Positions 61,140-64,000 of a DNA stretch of 64,000 bases are shown here, one piece after another. The notes below the pieces were generated by a model. That model saw only the letters and a program-made list of their open reading frames with translations, did no database searches and had not been told where the DNA came from. The DNA lies in NCBI RefSeq assembly GCF_022179185.1, contig NZ_BPQJ01000026.1:24954-88953 (forward strand). Direction: 5' to 3'. The position numbers and the translations under genes were made by a program. Origin of the DNA: Methylobacterium frigidaeris. GTDB taxonomy: Bacteria; Pseudomonadota; Alphaproteobacteria; Rhizobiales; Beijerinckiaceae. How positions within the stretch are numbered: position 1 is the stretch's first letter; each line of letters begins with the position of its first letter.

Positions 61140-62398
61140 CCGGGCCGGCCGGCACGGCGGGCGGGCTGGCGGCGTTCACCCGGCTGCCGGCGGAGGATCG
61201 CGCCCTCGCGGCGAGGCTGCGGCCGATCGAGGATCCCGCCGAACTGGCGCGGGCGGCCGTGGCCGAGGGCGCGGCCCGCGGCCTCGCCTTCACGGCCGCC
61301 GAGGTCGAGGCCCTGATGCACGAGAACCGGCACGGGTTCCTGATGCACCCGGTCCCGCTGCTGCCGCTCCCCCTGCGCCCGGATCCCGTCGACCCCTTCC
61401 CCACCCGCCCGCTGCCCTTGCTGCAAGGGGGAGGTCCCGCGAGCCTGCTCGCGGGATGGACCCCGTTCCGGGCCGGGTGGATCGACGGCGAGATGACGGT
61501 GGATTGGTGCCATCTCGGCCCGCATCGCCTCACCGCCCCGTTCTTCTACGAGACGATCGCCCAGGCCATCGGCTTTCCGTTCAACACGGCCTTCCGCCCG
61601 CGCACGCGGGCCGACGACCTCGCCGCGCTCTCGCCCGGCCCGAGGCCCACGGGCTTCATCTTCCACATGGCGCGCTGCGGCTCGACGCTGGCCGCCCAGG
61701 CGCTCGCTGCCGATCCGCGCACCATCGTCGCCTCGGAGCCCGGACCGGTGCGGACGATGCTGGAGGCCCCGCGCCTCGCTCCCCTCGCGCCGGAGCGGGC
61801 CGATGCGTGGCTCGCGGGCATCGTCAACGCCCTGGCCCGCCCGCGCTTCCCCGGCGAGGACCGGGTCTTCGTGAAGTTCATGGCGGCGGACGTGCTGGAC
61901 CTACGCCGGATCCAGCGGGTCTTTCCCGACGTGCCGTGGCTGTTCCTGTACCGCGACCCCCTGGAGATCCTGGCCTCGCAGCTGCGGCGGGGGGGCGCCG
62001 ACACCATCCCGGGCGCGATCCCGCCGCACCTCCTCGGCCTCGCCCCGGACGAGGTCTTCGCGATGGACCGGAAGGTCTACCAGCTGACCGCGATGGCGGC
62101 CTACGGGCAGGCCGCCCTCGACGGGCTGGCGCGGGCGCCCGGCCGCGGACGGGTGCTGCGCTACGACGACCTGCCGGACGGCCTGTGGCCCGTCTTCGCG
62201 GAGCATTTCGGGCTCGATCCGGCGCTGCCGGGTTTCGCCGCGATGCGGGCAGTGGCGGGCCGGCATTCCAAGACCGGCGCCGCCTTCGCGCCGGACGGTG
62301 CGGCCAAGCGCGCCGAGGCCGCGGAGTGGCGGCAGGCGGCGGGGCGGATCGTGGGGCCCGTGCTGGCCGCCCTGGATGCCGCGCGGGACCGCTCCTGA
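61136..62398 (+). CDS. Sulfotransferase-like protein with N-terminal Nif11-like domain
   Basis: A 420-residue fusion. Residues 9-61 (LAAFTRLPAEDRALAARLRP, EDPAELARAAVAEGAARGLA, FTAAEVEALM) follow the pattern of Nif11/NHLP leader domains: a helix, DPxEL, AxEAG and FTxxE. A linker rich in Pro/Leu (66-110) leads to a sulfotransferase domain with the PAPS-binding loop FIFHMARCGSTLAAQAL (about 174-190) and the 3'-phosphate motif LYRDPLEILASQLRRGG (about 271-287). Translation begins at GTG overlapping the hydroxylase stop, with GGAGG upstream. Sulfation, hydroxylation and a peptide-leader-like domain in one unit suggest peptide or protein tailoring; the substrate is unknown. Confidence 0.85.
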   Translation: MTGPAGTAGGLAAFTRLPAEDRALAARLRPIEDPAELARAAVAEGAARGLAFTAAEVEALMHENRHGFLMHPVPLLPLPLRPDPVDPFPTRPLPLLQGGGPASLLAGWTPFRAGWIDGEMTVDWCHLGPHRLTAPFFYETIAQAIGFPFNTAFRPRTRADDLAALSPGPRPTGFIFHMARCGSTLAAQALAADPRTIVASEPGPVRTMLEAPRLAPLAPERADAWLAGIVNALARPRFPGEDRVFVKFMAADVLDLRRIQRVFPDVPWLFLYRDPLEILASQLRRGGADTIPGAIPPHLLGLAPDEVFAMDRKVYQLTAMAAYGQAALDGLARAPGRGRVLRYDDLPDGLWPVFAEHFGLDPALPGFAAMRAVAGRHSKTGAAFAPDGAAKRAEAAEWRQAAGRIVGPVLAALDAARDRS

Positions 62399-62489
62399 CG
62401 GGGCGCATCCCCGATCCGGAACCTTGACTTCCCTCCGGGGCCGCCGATTCTCGCCGGGGCGAGGACGGCACCGGGGAGGCGGGACGGCG

Positions 62490-62822
62490 ATGGACTGGGC
62501 AGCCGCGGCCTACCGGGCGCGCCGACAGATCGGCGCCCGCGCGCGAACCTTTCCGCAGGATCGGTCCCTCGCGCTGATCGACGCCATGGCGGCGCACGGG
62601 ACGATGACGCCGGCCCGGATGCAGCAGCACGGAACGGCGGATGTCGTCGCGACGGTTCTCGGCCACGTGACGACCGCGATCCACGGACGGGGCCACGTGC
62701 CGGCGGTGAACGGCTGGTACCGGCGGGACGGGGCGGACACGATCATCCATCCCGGCTTCGCGATCGCCTGGGCGGCCGCGCGGGCCTGCGAGGCGCCGCC
62801 GGCCGCGGGCGCGGGCCGATGA
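62490..62822 (+). CDS. Hypothetical protein downstream of the sulfotransferase
   Basis: A 110-residue protein, probably helical, with four His and two Trp (AAHGTMTPARMQQHGTADVV, VTTAIHGRGHVPAVNGWYRR, TIIHPGFAIAW). GGGGAGG ten bases before ATG 62490. It begins 91 bases after the sulfotransferase gene and overlaps the next gene by four bases (ATGA). No family recognised. Its His-rich core might bind metal; its link with the hydroxylase-sulfotransferase pair is positional only. Confidence 0.6.
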   Translation: MDWAAAAYRARRQIGARARTFPQDRSLALIDAMAAHGTMTPARMQQHGTADVVATVLGHVTTAIHGRGHVPAVNGWYRRDGADTIIHPGFAIAWAAARACEAPPAAGAGR

Positions 62823-63136
62823 GCCTGCGCGACCGCTACGAGGCCGCCGTGCGCGGCCTCACGGACCGCGTCGCCGCCCTGCGGTGCGCCGGCCTGCCGC
62901 CCGAGGCCATCGCCCGGACCGTGCACGCCGAGCGGCGCCGCCTCGCCCTCCTCTACAAGAGCCTGACGCCCGAGCCGTACCGCAGCCGCATCGCCGCGCG
63001 GACGATCCGGGTCTACGGCAACCCGCAGGGGCCCTCGATCGCGTTCCTGCGGGCGCAGGGAAAGACCTGGGAGGCGATCATCGAGGGCGCCACGCGCCCG
63101 GGCCCGCCCGTCGGCCTCGATGCGGAGGAGCGATGA
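62819..63136 (+). CDS. Hypothetical basic protein
   Basis: A 105-residue Arg-rich helical protein: SLRDRYEAAVRGLTDRVAAL, AERRRLALLYKSLTPEPYRS, ARTIRVYGNPQGPSIAFLRA and GKTWEAIIEGATRPG. The last part has a family feel (Trp-Glu-Ala-Ile-Ile with a preceding LRAQGKTW), as in short proteins adjacent to toxins or nuclease-immunity genes, but I cannot name it. ATG overlaps the previous stop, so the two genes are translated as a unit. Confidence 0.6.
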   Translation: MSLRDRYEAAVRGLTDRVAALRCAGLPPEAIARTVHAERRRLALLYKSLTPEPYRSRIAARTIRVYGNPQGPSIAFLRAQGKTWEAIIEGATRPGPPVGLDAEER

Positions 63137-63203
63137 CGGGCTCGACGTCCGGATGTCTCCGGGAGCCTGCTTGACCGGTTCCCGAAGACGTCACACCCCG
63201 TCA

Positions 63204-63239
63204 GTCATTCCGGACCCCACTGCGCAGCCCCGGAATGAC
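63204..63239. repeat. Palindromic intergenic repeat, family A copy 5
   Basis: GTCATTCCGGACCCCACTGC then GCAGCCCCGGAATGAC. Both outer arms are intact (GTCATTCCGG / CCGGAATGAC). It directly precedes a decayed regulator gene (from about 63272) and may mark the break point. Confidence 0.8.
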
Positions 63240-63271
63240 CCGGAGACCATCAAGGCTGCCGATCAAGTCGA

Positions 63272-63817
63272 GCAACCGTCTTCGCGTATCTGGCCGTCCA
63301 GAGCGCGCCGGTGGAGCGCGCCCAGGTGGCCGCCGCGCTCTGGCCGGACCAGATCGACGAGTCGGCCCGCAGCAACCTGCGGCGGGCGATCTGGCAGGCG
63401 CCGGGATGGATCATGGCGGAAGGCGGCGAAGTCCTGCTCGACGCGCAGGTCGATCTCGCGGCCGTGCGGGCGATCGCCGGCCGGGCCCTCGCCGGCGACG
63501 CGATGACCTTCACGGAGATCGAGGCGCTCTCCACCGATCTCCTGCGCGTCCAGGCCTCGAGGCGGCCTGCCGCACCCTGGTCGGCCTCGGCCGTTACGCC
63601 CTGGCGACGCAGGCCGGCAACGCGGCGCTGGCGGCCGAGCCTCTGAACGAATCCGCCGCCAGTCCTCATCACCGCCCATCTGGCGCAGCGTAACCGGTAC
63701 AAGGCCGTGCAGTGCTTCAAGGCGCTGGCCTCCCGTCTCGACCGCGAGCTCGGCGTCGCGCCCGATCCCGCGCTCGCCGCCGAGGCCGGCCACATGGTCG
63801 GTCAAGTCGCCGGTTAA
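63272..63817 (+). pseudogene. Decayed BTAD-type transcriptional activator
   Basis: Three fragments in different frames together read as a BTAD/SARP-like regulator: ATVFAYLAVQSAPVERAQVA, ALWPDQIDESARSNLRRAIW, GWIMAEGGEVLLDAQVDLAA and IEALSTDLLRVQA in one frame; then RTLVGLGRYALATQAGNAAL and AEPLNESAA in the next; then VLITAHLAQRNRYKAVQCFK and ASRLDRELGVAPDPALAAEA in the third before TAA. At least two frame changes (near 63555 and 63662) and loss of the N-terminal winged helix make a functional protein very unlikely. Confidence 0.75.
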
Positions 63818-63944
63818 GGGGGCTACCCCACGCCGGCCGCCCTCACAGACCTGCCGGCGCTGGCCAACGAGTTCGCCCTCGCCCTGGTGGAGTCCCTGAC
63901 CGCCGATCACGAGGCAGAGTTCGCCAGCGAGATGACCGAGGCCG
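63818..63944. other. Possible coding remnant at window end
   Basis: One plus frame reads PAALTDLPALANEFALALVE then TADHEAEFASEMTEAD, with protein-like composition, but no start or family could be recognised; it runs into the family B repeat at 63945. Confidence 0.3.
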
Positions 63945-64000
63945 ACGCATCGACGCGTCGATGTGAAGGCGACCGGCGCATCAGCGCCGGCGCCCGTTCG
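63945..64000 (+). repeat. Dispersed intergenic repeat, family B copy 3 (cut by window end)
   Basis: GGCGACCGGCGCATCAGCGC then CGGCGCCCGTTCG are identical to the first part of copy 2 at 59241-59273. The terminal hairpin would lie beyond the window. The upstream part (CGACGCGTCGATGTGAA) is closer to copy 1. Confidence 0.75.

Overview
This window looks like a chromosomal segment of a GC-rich alphaproteobacterium of the order Hyphomicrobiales, most likely Methylobacterium or a close relative. The evidence is gene content and arrangement: a phasin gene beside clpS-clpA, an FzlA-like cell division gene followed by queG, a short SDHAF4-like protein, a DUF6481-like protein behind a cold-shock gene, and many short MHYT, GGDEF and DUF proteins typical of that group. 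I see no rRNA, tRNA, CRISPR array or complete insertion sequence.

Layout. 1-4.2 kb: egtD (ergothioneine synthesis), a VWA-like protein, a membrane J-domain protein and a D,D-carboxypeptidase with a SPOR domain. 4.3-8.6 kb: a phasin gene whose promoter carries PhaR-like palindromes, then clpS-clpA and a small membrane protein. 9-14.6 kb: a CysQ-like phosphatase, ubiA, rsmE and a GCS2-type carboxylate-amine ligase. 14.7-17.4 kb: a VOC protein, urate oxidase and a urate/xanthine permease. 17.6-28.7 kb: rnhA with an extra C-terminal domain, an MHYT-PAS hybrid histidine kinase containing a 15-bp minisatellite, an aldo/keto reductase, a diguanylate cyclase, a heparinase-like protein, rsmB, small proteins and an L,D-transpeptidase. 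29.5-33.6 kb: an old-yellow-enzyme homologue and a cold-shock cluster. 33.6-38.5 kb: an operon (TonB receptor, short HTH protein, DUF1624 membrane protein) preceded by a cobalamin riboswitch, then a TAXI binding protein. 38.6-46 kb: SGNH hydrolase, OpgC-like protein, lipoprotein, S10 peptidase, holC, methylmalonyl-CoA mutase small subunit and uppP. 46.4-49.2 kb: fzlA-queG-SDR. 49.3-56.6 kb: a lone amino-acid ABC binding protein and a complete branched-chain 2-oxoacid dehydrogenase operon (E1a, E1b, E2, E3) divergent from an Lrp-family regulator.

56.6-64 kb is accessory: small secreted and hypothetical proteins, a decayed phytoene synthase fragment, a decayed BTAD-type regulator, and a translationally coupled pair encoding an aspartyl/asparaginyl hydroxylase-like dioxygenase and a sulfotransferase whose N-terminus resembles a Nif11 leader domain. 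This pair is my best candidate for an undescribed system.

Two dispersed intergenic repeat families run through the window: a ~36-bp palindrome (five copies) and a ~105-bp element (three copies, one cut by the window end). Coordinates of starts were chosen by family alignment from memory and by ribosome binding sites read directly; no database search was possible.
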